A DNA stretch of 64,000 bases, from positions 16,578-80,577 of the forward strand of contig DATHDP010000041.1 in assembly GCA_035318985.1 (NCBI GenBank). The letters run 5' to 3'. The notes under the pieces are model-generated. The model saw only the letters and a program-made list of their open reading frames with translations. It did not search any database and was not told where the DNA came from. A program made the position numbers and the translations under genes. The first letter of the stretch is position 1. Every line of letters starts with the position of its first letter. The DNA is from VBAS01 sp035318985 (GTDB taxonomy: Bacteria; Bacteroidota; Bacteroidia; Chitinophagales; Chitinophagaceae). This document shows, one piece after another, positions 8,774-17,994 of this stretch.

Positions 8774-9700
8774 ATGAAAGATAACAAATCCATCCTTTTA
8801 GCCTTTCTCGCCGCTGGTCTTGTTATAACCTGGATATATCATATATATGATAAAAGCCAGTACTCAAATCATACACGGAAGGTTTTTGTGAAAGACTCGA
8901 TCGCTGTAGCGGAGGCTGTTTCTGATTCTTTGAGAATATACTATACCCGTGCTCTTGATCAGCTAGGTGTTGAGAAATTGCAGATCGATTTTTCAAATAG
9001 TTCATTAAAAGGAGAATTAGGACAAAGAGTTACAGAAATTAATAAGTTAAGAGATGAGATCAGTATTATTTTAAAAAGAAAGAATCTTTCCCAGGCTGAT
9101 CTTACCGAAGCAAAAACAAAGATCAATGACTTGCAGTCGAGGATAGAAAATATGAGGAAAGAAAATACTTCGCTTGTTGAAGAACGAACAAAACTAAATG
9201 GTGTGCTTGCCCAGCTAAATGGTGAAATGAATTCGCTGCAACAAAACATGGAGAAGGTAAGCGCCGAAAACAAAGATCTCACGCAAAAAATAAATGATGC
9301 TTCTGTTTTTATCGCATCGGAAATAAAGTTTGCGGCAGTGAATGTTAAGGCTGATGAAAAAGAAAGCGAAACAACACAACAAAAGAAAGCGAATAAATTC
9401 GTTACTTCTTTCACTGTACAAAATAATATTTTAGATCTTGAAAGCGCCGAAATTGTCGTTGTTATTACAGACCCTTCCGGTAAATCTCTTAACACGCAAG
9501 TGTGGGATGCGGGTAGCTTTGAAACAAAAACGGATGGAAGAAGAATTTATACATTAAGAGTAAAGTTTGAATACAATAAAGGAGAAGTAAAACGCCTGAT
9601 CTTTTCCCTGGAGCCAAATAGTTTTGAAAAAGGAACTTACAAACTTAGTTTGTATCACAATGGTATTCGTATCGGCGAATCAAGCTGGAAACTTAGTTGA
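8774..9700 (+). CDS. Membrane-anchored coiled-coil protein, unknown family (paralogue 2)
   Basis: A 308-residue tandem paralogue of the upstream gene. It has one N-terminal membrane segment (about residues 6-24), then a coiled coil whose I-x-K-L-x-x-E-I-x-x-I-L-K-x-K-N core matches the upstream protein nearly position for position. The C-terminal beta domain ends Y-K-L-S-L-Y-H-N-G-I-R-I-G-E. It lacks the Thr/Pro-rich N-terminal tail of paralogue 1. No catalytic residues are apparent. It sits between two good terminators, so it may be its own unit. The function is unknown. Confidence 0.75.
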   Translation: MKDNKSILLAFLAAGLVITWIYHIYDKSQYSNHTRKVFVKDSIAVAEAVSDSLRIYYTRALDQLGVEKLQIDFSNSSLKGELGQRVTEINKLRDEISIILKRKNLSQADLTEAKTKINDLQSRIENMRKENTSLVEERTKLNGVLAQLNGEMNSLQQNMEKVSAENKDLTQKINDASVFIASEIKFAAVNVKADEKESETTQQKKANKFVTSFTVQNNILDLESAEIVVVITDPSGKSLNTQVWDAGSFETKTDGRRIYTLRVKFEYNKGEVKRLIFSLEPNSFEKGTYKLSLYHNGIRIGESSWKLS

Positions 9701-9713
9701 TTCATTTTACCTT

Positions 9714-9745
9714 AAAAAAATCCCCGATAAGATCGGGGGATTTTT
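9714..9745. terminator. Bidirectional terminator
   Basis: CCCCGAT-AAG-ATCGGGG (9722-9738) is flanked by an A-run upstream and a T-run downstream, in the gap between the converging paralogue 2 and TonB receptor genes. Either orientation yields a stem followed by U's. Confidence 0.85.
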
Positions 9746-9766
9746 CTAAGATCATCTCTCTGTTGT

Positions 9767-12697
9767 TTAGAACATATTATATCCATAACTCACATAGTAT
9801 AGGCCGCCAACATACGGACTGCCATAGCCAGTTCTTGCATAGTGATTAAGTATATTACTACCACCAATGCGGATCACACTTTTACCTTTTGGCACTCTGT
9901 AACTAACTTGTGCATCAATCGTCCAAAAGGCAGGTAAACTTCCTGAAACAAATGTTCCCTCATAATGATTTACATCCTGCCATTTTGAGATAATATTAAA
10001 TCCAATATTTTTCCAAACGTTATCATTTCTTAAACTTAGGTTAGCACGGTATTTTGGAGCGTTAAAGTAACTTACAAAACCTGTCGGCACATCTTTTAGT
10101 TTATCAGAAAATAAATTACCACCAGCAACATAACCATGCATCAATTGATATTCAAGGCCAATACCCCAACCCATAGCTTTTACCGCACCGGGACTATTTT
10201 GAATATAGGCATAGTTTGTTGAAGCGAGTGGATTAAGTGCATTTGTTGGCGATGATGCTTTCACAACTGCTACCCTTGCGAAGAAATCCTGGTAATGGCT
10301 ATAGTAACCATATACATCTACAAAAAGTTTTTTGTTTATAATGCCCTTATAACCGATCTCTCCTGAGGAAACACTTTCAGGTTTTACAGTTCCGAAAGTT
10401 GAAGGAACAAGCAAAGACGGATTAAACGCTGTTCTTGCAGCCGTAACAGATTCGGCAGTATAGGTACCTGTATTCAAACCATAACGTGTAACAAACTCTG
10501 GCAATGCTCCAACTAAAGTTACAGATCCTGTATTGAGGTCAATGTATTGATCCTGGTTAGTAGGGAAGCGATAAGCTGTTTGAAATGATAAACGAATATT
10601 ATTGTCTTTTGCAACACGCATTACTGCGGTAACTCTTGGGGTCCAGCGGCCATCAAAATTTGTTTGATTATCATACCTGATAGCTCCTGTAAGAGTGAGG
10701 AAATCGTCAAACAATCTTTTTCTTAATTGTACATATCCGCCTTTCTCACTTATCTTGATTGGGCCAGTGGTGTCGGCAAATATTGTTCCTTGAGAATTCA
10801 TTACCCATTGTTTCCATTGCAATCCTGCCATCACTTCTATTACATCAGAAAAATCAAAGGCATCAGAAACGTTTAGTTGTCCTTCTGCAGCCCATAGATC
10901 AGACTTGTCAAGAAATTTAGCTCCACCTTGTCCTATGGGAGTTGTTCTGATTGCTTGTTTTGAATTGTCAAAAGCTGATGTTCCGGGTAAAGGCATTCCT
11001 GCATCACTAATTGATCTTGCAAATTGATGAGCATTACGTTCACTTGAAGCTGCTCCTCCTGGGGTATTATTTATTGTGTTTTTATAATTAAAATATGCAA
11101 AAGTATACTCAGGATACCATCCGGTACCATCAGGACGAACACTTGGTTTAAATGCTTCCTGCATTAAACGTCCAAGGGCTGTTGCCTGGTAAGCTTCTCC
11201 GGAATTTTCTTGTGTAGTATAACCACGAACAAACCAATTCTTATGACGTACTTCAAGTTTATGCTGAGCCATGACGAAATTGCGAAGCGAATAACGATCA
11301 GCACCAGTATAGACCGTAGTTCCGGTACCCCAATATGAATTCCACGATGCTTCAATACCAGGAGTTATTTTATAATGTAAACCGCCAGTGAATTTAAAAT
11401 TTAGCGCTCCATAATCAACAAGATCTCTTTCATTATAACCTGATCTTGAAACGCTGGTTGTTTGTGGCAACCAATTATTGCGAAGACCCCAGTAAAGCGG
11501 GTCATAAAGATCAAGTGTTGGCTTTAATGCTGCGGGATACAACGCATAAACGGCATTTCTTTGTGCTTGGGAAGCTCCGGCTGGAATCTGGGCATCGAGG
11601 TTAGTTTTAATATTCGGAATAGCTCCTCCTGATGCAGCTGCTATGCCAGTAATAATTCCTTGTTGAATTGAATTGGAAACAAGAAATAGATTAGCGGAGG
11701 TTTCATCTCCATAGACATTTACGCCATCATAGTTAGGATCATTGGTCCGATTTCCTTCCGGTTTGATCTTGCTATTTGTGCTTGTTCTTGCAACGTCATC
11801 AACGTCGTTAGCTTCCCAATCCTTTGCCGACATAACTTGCCCTGTAATCTTTATAGCAAACTTATTATTGAAAGCTTTTGCCCAACGAAGTGACCAGTCA
11901 TAAAATGGAGCAGCTTTTCTTTGCTTGCCATCAATATGATTGATGCCTTGTTTTATATTAAAACTTAATCCCTGGTATTGAAATGGATTCTTGCTATTAA
12001 TTAATAAAGTACCGTTCATACCACCAGAACCATACAAGGCAGAAGATGCGCCTGACAAAAGTTCCATATTTGCAACATCGGGTTCAGTAAGACCAACAAT
12101 ATTACCAACAGAAAAATTTAAACCCGGCGCCTGGTTATCCATACCATCTATCAATTGATTGAACCTGTTATTACCGCTTGAAAGAAAGCCACGGGTAGTA
12201 ACAGTTCTGAAGGTTAAACTCGCCGTATGCATATCCACTCCTTTCAGGTTAGCCAATGCTTCATAATAGTTAGGCACTGCAGCATTCCGAAGAGCTGAAC
12301 TGCTCAACCTTTCGATGGTTACGGGAGCATCAATGATTCGTTGTGGTGTACGGTTTGCGGCCACAACAACTTCCTGTCCAAGAGTAGAAATAGAAACGAG
12401 ATCAATTTCAAGAGCAGTCGAGGCATTGCCAACCTCTACTTCCTTTGATTCAAATCCAACAGAGCTAAACGCTAATATCAGCGGCAATTTTGCACTAGTA
12501 GAAATAGAAAAGGCACCTTTATCATCAGTATAAGTGCCGGTGGAAGTTCCTTTAATTACAATAGTCACAGCAGGAACCCCTTCTTTTGAGGTGGAATTGC
12601 GGACGGTTCCGCTGATGGTTACGGTTTGCGCCAAAGCTTGAAGAGAAAATAATGCAGTAATCAGGCAAGCAGCCGTAAAGCGCAGGCTTTTACTCAT
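9767..12697 (-). CDS. TonB-dependent outer-membrane receptor
   Basis: A 976-residue outer-membrane transporter. The signal peptide ends at A-L-A-Q (about residue 24). Residues about 28-110 form a carboxypeptidase-regulatory-like domain (ISGTVRN...GVPAVTIVIKGTSTGTYTDDKGAFSI). The plug (about 115-240) includes L-I-D-G-M-D-N-Q and the S-G-A-S-S-A-L-Y-G-S-G-G-M-N-G-T segment, and a 22-strand barrel follows, ending in aromatic MF. There is no SusD partner next to it, so it is not a standard SusCD pair. Convergent with the coiled-coil genes; substrate unknown. Confidence 0.92.
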   Translation of the reverse strand: MSKSLRFTAACLITALFSLQALAQTVTISGTVRNSTSKEGVPAVTIVIKGTSTGTYTDDKGAFSISTSAKLPLILAFSSVGFESKEVEVGNASTALEIDLVSISTLGQEVVVAANRTPQRIIDAPVTIERLSSSALRNAAVPNYYEALANLKGVDMHTASLTFRTVTTRGFLSSGNNRFNQLIDGMDNQAPGLNFSVGNIVGLTEPDVANMELLSGASSALYGSGGMNGTLLINSKNPFQYQGLSFNIKQGINHIDGKQRKAAPFYDWSLRWAKAFNNKFAIKITGQVMSAKDWEANDVDDVARTSTNSKIKPEGNRTNDPNYDGVNVYGDETSANLFLVSNSIQQGIITGIAAASGGAIPNIKTNLDAQIPAGASQAQRNAVYALYPAALKPTLDLYDPLYWGLRNNWLPQTTSVSRSGYNERDLVDYGALNFKFTGGLHYKITPGIEASWNSYWGTGTTVYTGADRYSLRNFVMAQHKLEVRHKNWFVRGYTTQENSGEAYQATALGRLMQEAFKPSVRPDGTGWYPEYTFAYFNYKNTINNTPGGAASSERNAHQFARSISDAGMPLPGTSAFDNSKQAIRTTPIGQGGAKFLDKSDLWAAEGQLNVSDAFDFSDVIEVMAGLQWKQWVMNSQGTIFADTTGPIKISEKGGYVQLRKRLFDDFLTLTGAIRYDNQTNFDGRWTPRVTAVMRVAKDNNIRLSFQTAYRFPTNQDQYIDLNTGSVTLVGALPEFVTRYGLNTGTYTAESVTAARTAFNPSLLVPSTFGTVKPESVSSGEIGYKGIINKKLFVDVYGYYSHYQDFFARVAVVKASSPTNALNPLASTNYAYIQNSPGAVKAMGWGIGLEYQLMHGYVAGGNLFSDKLKDVPTGFVSYFNAPKYRANLSLRNDNVWKNIGFNIISKWQDVNHYEGTFVSGSLPAFWTIDAQVSYRVPKGKSVIRIGGSNILNHYARTGYGSPYVGGLYYVSYGYNMF

Positions 12698-12813
12698 ATT
12701 AGATAATTTTGGTTTTAGAATTTTATGATGGAAAAGTAAGAATAGTAATTTGTATGTAAAAATCTAATTTTTAGACACTAAGGATAAATTGTTGAAATCT
12801 TAGACAGCTTGTT

Positions 12814-12846
12814 ATTGCGCAAATTTTATCACCTAAATTACTTTCG
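12814..12846 (+). promoter_or_regulatory. Candidate promoter of the purC operon
   Basis: TTG at 12814-12816 and TACTTTCG at 12839-12846 (one mismatch to TAnnTTTG) are 22 bp apart. The -7 box ends 3 bp before the purC ATG at 12850, which would give a leaderless or near-leaderless mRNA. Confidence 0.35.
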
Positions 12847-12849
12847 GGC

Positions 12850-13779
12850 ATGGCTAATTTTAAATTTCCGGAACAGACAAATTTTTACAAGGGAAAAGTA
12901 AGAGATGTTTATTTTATAGCCGATGATTGGCTCGTGATGATCGCTTCCGACCGTATATCAGCTTTCGATGTCATCCTGCCCCGTCCTATTCCATTCAAAG
13001 GCCAGGTGCTTAATCAAATTGCGGCTTATATGCTTGGTGAAACAAATGATGTTTGTAAGAATTGGCTGGTCGATGTGCCTGCTCCCAATGTTTCGATCGG
13101 AAAAAAATGTGAGCCATTTAAAATTGAAATGGTTGTTCGTGGTAATCTTGTGGGTCATGCATGGAGAACTTATAGTTCAGGCAAAAGAATTTTATGCGGA
13201 GCAACAATGCCTGATGGTTTAAAAGAAAATGATCTTTTTCCAGAACCTATAATTACTCCTTCTACAAAAGCAGATGCGGGTCATGATGAAGATATTTCAC
13301 CTGATGAGATAATTGAGAAAGGATTGGCTACCAGGGATGAATGGACCATGCTAAGTCAATACGCATTTCATCTTTTTGAAAAAGGAAAAGTGATCGCAGC
13401 AAAAAGAGGATTGATACTTGCAGATACAAAATATGAATTTGGGAAATTAAATGGTGAGATCTATTTGATGGATGAAGTTCATACCCCTGATTCATCCCGT
13501 TATTTTTATGCAGATGGTTTTGAAGAAAGACAAGAAACCGGTGAACGACAAAAACAATTAAGTAAAGAGTTTGTAAGAGAATGGCTGATTGCCAATAATT
13601 TTATGGGGAAAGAAGGACAAACAGTTCCTGAAATGAGCGATGAGTGGGTAAATACAATTTCACAACGATATATAGAGCTCTATGAAAAAGTGATCGGGAA
13701 AAAATTTGCTGCGGAAAAACTAAGTGATGATGAAACTTACAAACGGATCATTTCATCGTTGAATAAATATTCCACCTAA
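12850..13779 (+). CDS. purC: Phosphoribosylaminoimidazolesuccinocarboxamide synthase (SAICAR synthase)
   Basis: A 309-residue PurC that ligates aspartate to CAIR with ATP in purine synthesis. Hallmarks are the N-terminal F-Y-x-G-K-V-R-D-V-Y, S-D-R-I-S-A-F-D-V-I, the E-M-V-V-R-G-N-L-V-G-H segment, and L-A-D-T-K-Y-E-F-G followed by D-E-V-H-T-P-D-S-S-R-Y. Its size matches the longer yeast-like bacterial PurC. It leads a run of six closely spaced plus-strand genes (gaps of about 7-11 bp), although the following genes have no evident tie to purines. Confidence 0.95.
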   Translation: MANFKFPEQTNFYKGKVRDVYFIADDWLVMIASDRISAFDVILPRPIPFKGQVLNQIAAYMLGETNDVCKNWLVDVPAPNVSIGKKCEPFKIEMVVRGNLVGHAWRTYSSGKRILCGATMPDGLKENDLFPEPIITPSTKADAGHDEDISPDEIIEKGLATRDEWTMLSQYAFHLFEKGKVIAAKRGLILADTKYEFGKLNGEIYLMDEVHTPDSSRYFYADGFEERQETGERQKQLSKEFVREWLIANNFMGKEGQTVPEMSDEWVNTISQRYIELYEKVIGKKFAAEKLSDDETYKRIISSLNKYST

Positions 13780-13790
13780 AAATTTACACT

Positions 13791-14228
13791 ATGTCACCTG
13801 ATTCAGTTTTTCAGACCTGCAGCACAATTGCGATGGTGGGCTGGATAGTCTTACTTGTCATTAGCCCATTCTGGAGCAGCTTTGATAAATTTCTTATTGG
13901 CATCATCATCACATTGTTTGCTATTGTGTATGCATGGCTCATCTTCCAGGTATTCACTCCCGGAGATTTTGAAAAGTTTGGTTCATTAAATGGCATCATG
14001 GATTTGTTTACTAATAAAACCGCTGTTACTGCTGGTTGGGTGCACTATCTCGCTTTTGATCTGCTTACCGGTATTTGGATAAAAAAGAATGCACAGAAAT
14101 ACAACATCCATCATTTGATCCTGATCCCTTGCCTCCTTCTTACTTTCATGCTGGGACCGATCGGATTGTTATTGTATTTGCTGGTAAGATCGATAAAAAC
14201 AAAACAATATTTCGCTGCTAATTATTAA
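13791..14228 (+). CDS. ABA4-like (DUF4281) membrane protein
   Basis: A 145-residue protein with four hydrophobic segments. The signature G-W-V-H-Y-L-A-F-D-L-x-x-G-x-W-I around residues 80-96, followed by H-L-I-L-I-P-C-L-L-L-T-F-M-L-G-P-I-G-L-L-L-Y, is characteristic of the ABA4-like family. Plant ABA4 is needed for neoxanthin formation; bacterial members are uncharacterised, so a carotenoid link here would be speculation. It lies 11 bp after purC and 8 bp before another polytopic protein. Confidence 0.82.
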   Translation: MSPDSVFQTCSTIAMVGWIVLLVISPFWSSFDKFLIGIIITLFAIVYAWLIFQVFTPGDFEKFGSLNGIMDLFTNKTAVTAGWVHYLAFDLLTGIWIKKNAQKYNIHHLILIPCLLLTFMLGPIGLLLYLLVRSIKTKQYFAANY

Positions 14229-14236
14229 TCAGTTAT

Positions 14237-14998
14237 ATGAATTTCTTCATTGAATTAAAACGGAGAAATGCATTGTTGTTCTGGTTTGGTTTATTCAACC
14301 TCACCGTGGCTCTTGTTTGTCTTATACGAATGCCATTTGAGGAAACACAAATACTTGGGGTGAACAGATGGTTAAAGCCTTTTAAATTTTATTCTTCTGT
14401 TGGCATCATGGTTCTTACGATGGGTTGGTTATTGTATTATCTCAATAATTTCAAAAAAATAAAAATATATTCCTGGTTGATAGTAATAACAATGTTTTTT
14501 GAAAACGGGCTAATAATAATGCAGGCTATCAGGAATACAACTTCGCATTTTAATATTACTTCAACTATAAACGGCATCATCTTCAACCTTATGGGGATGT
14601 TTATACTTGTCTTTACAATAACTATTATATTGGTCTGCATTTCTTTTTTTAAACAAAAGCAATTTTCAATACCACAAGCCTATGTGTGGGGTATCAGGCT
14701 TGGCATCTTATTCTTTTTGTTTTTTTCATTAGAAGGCGGAGTGATGCTAGGTCTTCTGAAGCATACTGTTGGTGGCCCTGATGGCGGAGCTGGCTTACCT
14801 ATAGTAAATTGGAGCACCCATTATGGTGATCTTCGCATTGCACATTTTATAGGCATTCATTCGCTACAAGTTCTGCCATTGTTTGGGAATTATTTTTCAA
14901 AAACAAAAAAACAAACTGTAATTTTTTCCGTCGTATATTTTCTTCTTGCTTCGTTATTATTTTTACAAGCAATGAATGGGATACCTTTGCTTTTCTAA
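14237..14998 (+). CDS. Polytopic membrane protein of unknown function
   Basis: A 253-residue protein with about seven predicted membrane helices. A conserved-looking polar stretch near residues 195-215 (N-W-S-T-H-Y-G-D-L-R-I-A-H-F-I-G-I-H) carries three histidines and an arginine next to a membrane helix, and so might bind a metal, heme or quinone; this is inference. I do not recognise the family. It sits in the middle of the purC run between the ABA4-like and NmrA-like genes with gaps of 8-9 bp, suggesting one mRNA. Confidence 0.7.
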   Translation: MNFFIELKRRNALLFWFGLFNLTVALVCLIRMPFEETQILGVNRWLKPFKFYSSVGIMVLTMGWLLYYLNNFKKIKIYSWLIVITMFFENGLIIMQAIRNTTSHFNITSTINGIIFNLMGMFILVFTITIILVCISFFKQKQFSIPQAYVWGIRLGILFFLFFSLEGGVMLGLLKHTVGGPDGGAGLPIVNWSTHYGDLRIAHFIGIHSLQVLPLFGNYFSKTKKQTVIFSVVYFLLASLLFLQAMNGIPLLF

Positions 14999-15007
14999 TT
15001 TCTCTAT

Positions 15008-15874
15008 ATGCAAAAAATATTATTTATCGGCGCATCGGGTATGTTGGGTAAACCAGTGGCTCTTGAATTATTAAGAGCAGGTTTTAAGCTTACCTTATTG
15101 GCAAGAGATGTTGAAAAAATGCAAAAACTTTTCCCAAACACACCTGTTGTAAAAGGTGATGTATTTGACACTGGTTCATTAGAAACTGCGATGGCTGGAC
15201 AGGAGATCGTTTACTTAAATCTTTCTGTTGCTCAATCATCAAAGAAAAGTGACCCGCAACCGGAGAGAGAAGGAATAAAAAATATTATTGATGCTGCACA
15301 TAAAACAAGCGTTAAACGCATAGTTTATCTTTCTTCGCTGATAAAAAATTATGAAGGAATGAATGGTTTCAAATGGTGGGCATTTGAAATAAAACACGCA
15401 GCGGTGAATGCAATAAAAAAGTCTGGTTTGAACTACACCATCTTTTATCCTTCCACTTTTATGGAATGTTTAGATAAGCAAATGTTACAGGGAACAAGAA
15501 TAATGCTTGCGGGAAAGTCAGAAGCGCCGATGTGGTTTATTGCGGCTAAAGATTATGGTGTACAAGTGGCATGGGCAATGAAAAAAGCAGGCGATAGTAA
15601 CCAGGAATATGTTGTACAGGGTTTGGAGCCATTTACAGCTGATGAGGCTGCAAAAGTTTTTATTGGAAATGTGAAATCAAATATAAAGATCATGAAAGCT
15701 CCGCTGGCTCCATTAAAGTATCTCGGTATTTTTAACCAGCGAATGAATTATGCTTATCATATTTGTGAAGCGCTGAACAGGTACCCGGAGAAATTTGAAA
15801 GTCAAAATACATGGGATGATCTTGGTAAGCCATCTACAACATTGGCAGAATATGTTGCATCTTTAAAACTTTAA
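15008..15874 (+). CDS. NAD(P)-binding protein, NmrA/atypical SDR family
   Basis: A 288-residue protein starting M-Q-K-I-L-F-I-G-A-S-G-M-L-G-K-P, a glycine-rich NAD(P)-binding Rossmann turn, with D-V-F-D near residue 52 and V-Y-L-S-S-L around 103. It lacks the usual Y-x-x-x-K catalytic pair, placing it with the atypical NmrA-like short-chain dehydrogenases that act as sensors or isoflavone-type reductases. The position in the purC run implies co-expression with the ABA4-like and lactonase genes. The substrate is unknown. Confidence 0.78.
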   Translation: MQKILFIGASGMLGKPVALELLRAGFKLTLLARDVEKMQKLFPNTPVVKGDVFDTGSLETAMAGQEIVYLNLSVAQSSKKSDPQPEREGIKNIIDAAHKTSVKRIVYLSSLIKNYEGMNGFKWWAFEIKHAAVNAIKKSGLNYTIFYPSTFMECLDKQMLQGTRIMLAGKSEAPMWFIAAKDYGVQVAWAMKKAGDSNQEYVVQGLEPFTADEAAKVFIGNVKSNIKIMKAPLAPLKYLGIFNQRMNYAYHICEALNRYPEKFESQNTWDDLGKPSTTLAEYVASLKL

Positions 15875-15882
15875 AATAAAAC

Positions 15883-17004
15883 ATGATAAAATCATTATTA
15901 ATTTTTTTTGTTCTTTGTTTTAGCGTTGATCTTTCCGCTCAAAAATCGAAAGAACAGCTCTTAGTAATCGGAACATATACTTCCGGCACAAGTGATGGGA
16001 TCTATGTTTATAAATTCAATACCGAGACGGGTGAGAATAGCTTTGTAAGCTCTGTAAAGACTTCCAATCCCTCTTATCTCACTATTTCACCAAATAAAAA
16101 ATTTGTTTACGCAGTAAATGAAGATGCCCCGGGCAATGTGACTGCCTTTGTATTCAACAAACCCAATAACAAGCTGCTCCAGGTAAATCAGCAGCCTTCA
16201 CAGGGAAAACACCCTTGTTATATTACAATAGATAAAACTGGTAAATGGGTTATAGTTGGAAATTATAGTAGCGGTACTCTTGCAGTTCTTCCGGTTAATA
16301 AGGATGGCTCTCTTGGAAAACCTACCGATTCAATTTTGCATGAAGGAAGTAGTGTGAATTCTGCAAGGCAGGAAGCCGCACATGTACATGCAACTGTATT
16401 GAATAGTAATAACAAAACCTTGTACGTACCCGATCTTGGAATGGATGATGTAATGTTATATAATTTGGATACTAAGACCGGTAAGCTAAAAGAATTCACT
16501 CCGCCTTTTATCGCAACAGAACCCGGCGCGGGACCACGCCATATTGATATTCATCCCAACGGAAAATATGCATACCTGATGGAAGAACTTACTGGTTCGG
16601 TATCTGTTTATAAAATAGAAAAGGATGGTTATTTAAGTTTATTACAAAACATTTCAGGATTGCCGAGAGATTTCGATGGCGAAATTGGCAGCGCTGACAT
16701 ACATGTGTCTCCCGATGGAAAATTTCTGTATTGCTCAAATCGAGGTGAGAGTAATACAATCGGAATTTTTAGTATCAATAAGAATAATGGGCAATTGGAA
16801 TGGATAGATCATCAGTCAACGCTGGGAAAAACACCCCGCAATTTTAATTTTGATCCTACTGGCAATTTTCTTTTAGTGGCAAATCAGAACAGCGATGAAA
16901 TTGTTATTTTCAAAAGAGATAAAGAAACTGGTTTGCTTACTGATTCAGGTAAAAGGATAAATGTTGCAAAACCTGTTTGTTTAAAATGGATGCCAGTTGA
17001 ATGA
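15883..17004 (+). CDS. Secreted lactonase family protein (6-phosphogluconolactonase-like seven-bladed propeller)
   Basis: A 373-residue protein with a cleavable signal peptide (MIKSLLIFFVLCFSVDLSAQ). The body is a YVTN/lactonase-type beta propeller: G-T-Y-T-S-G-T-S-D-G-I-Y-V-Y opens the first blade, G-P-R-H-I-D-I-H-P-N-G-K-Y-A-Y marks a central one, and R-G-E-S-N-T-I-G is near the end. This is the PGL (YbhE-type) family, which hydrolyses 6-phosphogluconolactone in E. coli; the exported location here makes that substrate unlikely, and another lactone or sugar acid is more plausible. It is 7 bp upstream of the PLP dehydratase start. Confidence 0.83.
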   Translation: MIKSLLIFFVLCFSVDLSAQKSKEQLLVIGTYTSGTSDGIYVYKFNTETGENSFVSSVKTSNPSYLTISPNKKFVYAVNEDAPGNVTAFVFNKPNNKLLQVNQQPSQGKHPCYITIDKTGKWVIVGNYSSGTLAVLPVNKDGSLGKPTDSILHEGSSVNSARQEAAHVHATVLNSNNKTLYVPDLGMDDVMLYNLDTKTGKLKEFTPPFIATEPGAGPRHIDIHPNGKYAYLMEELTGSVSVYKIEKDGYLSLLQNISGLPRDFDGEIGSADIHVSPDGKFLYCSNRGESNTIGIFSINKNNGQLEWIDHQSTLGKTPRNFNFDPTGNFLLVANQNSDEIVIFKRDKETGLLTDSGKRINVAKPVCLKWMPVE

Positions 17005-17011
17005 TCACTTC

Positions 17012-17959
17012 ATGGAAATTACAAAACAGCACATAGAAGAAGCACATAAAAAAATAAAGCCCTTTATTCACAAAACTCCTGTGCTTACTTCAAAAACACT
17101 GGATCAAGTTTCCGGAGCACAAATATTTTTTAAGTGTGAAAATTTTCAAAAGATCGGTGCATTCAAAATACGCGGCGGTATGAATGCAGTATTATCATTA
17201 CCTGAAGAAAAAAGAAAAAAAGGGATTGCTACTCATTCATCAGGCAATCATGCCCAGGCAATTGCTTTTGCTGCAAGAGAAGTTGGAACAAAAGCATATA
17301 TCGTAATGCCCGATAATTCTCCTAAAGTAAAAGTGGACGCAGTAAAGGGCTATGGCGCTGAAATATTTTTTTGCGAACCCAATCAGCAGGCAAGAGAAAA
17401 AACTTTGCAGGATGTAGTTGATAAAACCGGTGCAGAGTTTATTCATCCTTATAATAATTATGAAGTAATAACTGGCCAGGCAACCTGTGCCAAAGAATTG
17501 ATAGAAGAAATTCCTTCTTTGGATTTTATTCTTGCACCGGTTGGTGGCGGCGGATTGTTGAGCGGTACTTTATTGAGTGCTCATTACTTCTCCCCTTCTA
17601 CAATTGTTTATGCTGGTGAGCCTGAAGGGGCGGCTGATGCAATTCTTTCCATAAAAAATGGAAAAATCGAAAAGGCTCCTTACGTTAAAACAATCGCTGA
17701 TGGCCTGCTTACCACCCTTGGCGATAAAACTTTCCCGATCATTAAGCAATATGTAAAAGAGATTCTGACAGTAAGCGATGAAGAGATTATACCTGCTATG
17801 CGGCTTGTTTATGAAAGAATGAAAATTGTTGTTGAGCCAAGTGGTGTTGTACCACTTGCTGCTTTGTTAAAAAATAAAAGTCTTTTTACCGGTAAAAGAG
17901 TCGGTGTTGTTTTCAGTGGTGGAAATGTGGAGTTGAAAAAATTAGGAGAATGGTTTTAA
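17012..17959 (+). CDS. PLP-dependent threonine dehydratase / serine racemase family enzyme
   Basis: A 315-residue fold-type II PLP enzyme. K52 in A-F-K-I-R-G-G is the expected Schiff-base lysine, S-S-G-N-H-A-Q binds the cofactor ring, and V-G-G-G-G-L-L-S-G is the phosphate-binding loop. It lacks the C-terminal ACT-like regulatory domain of biosynthetic IlvA, so it fits catabolic threonine dehydratase, serine racemase or hydroxyaspartate ammonia-lyase. An in-frame TTG at 16997 overlaps the previous gene; the ATG at 17012 is preferred because MEITKQHIEEAHKKI is the usual family start. Confidence 0.88.
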   Translation: MEITKQHIEEAHKKIKPFIHKTPVLTSKTLDQVSGAQIFFKCENFQKIGAFKIRGGMNAVLSLPEEKRKKGIATHSSGNHAQAIAFAAREVGTKAYIVMPDNSPKVKVDAVKGYGAEIFFCEPNQQAREKTLQDVVDKTGAEFIHPYNNYEVITGQATCAKELIEEIPSLDFILAPVGGGGLLSGTLLSAHYFSPSTIVYAGEPEGAADAILSIKNGKIEKAPYVKTIADGLLTTLGDKTFPIIKQYVKEILTVSDEEIIPAMRLVYERMKIVVEPSGVVPLAALLKNKSLFTGKRVGVVFSGGNVELKKLGEWF

Positions 17960-17994
17960 TATTATTGTGTGCCTAAATTTATTATGACTCCCGT

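Noticed and set aside
8959..9495. A 178-residue open frame on the minus strand opposite coiled-coil paralogue 2
   Set aside because: It lies fully antisense to a well-supported gene, has low-complexity Ser/Phe-rich composition and no start-region support; long antisense frames are expected opposite coiled-coil coding sequence.
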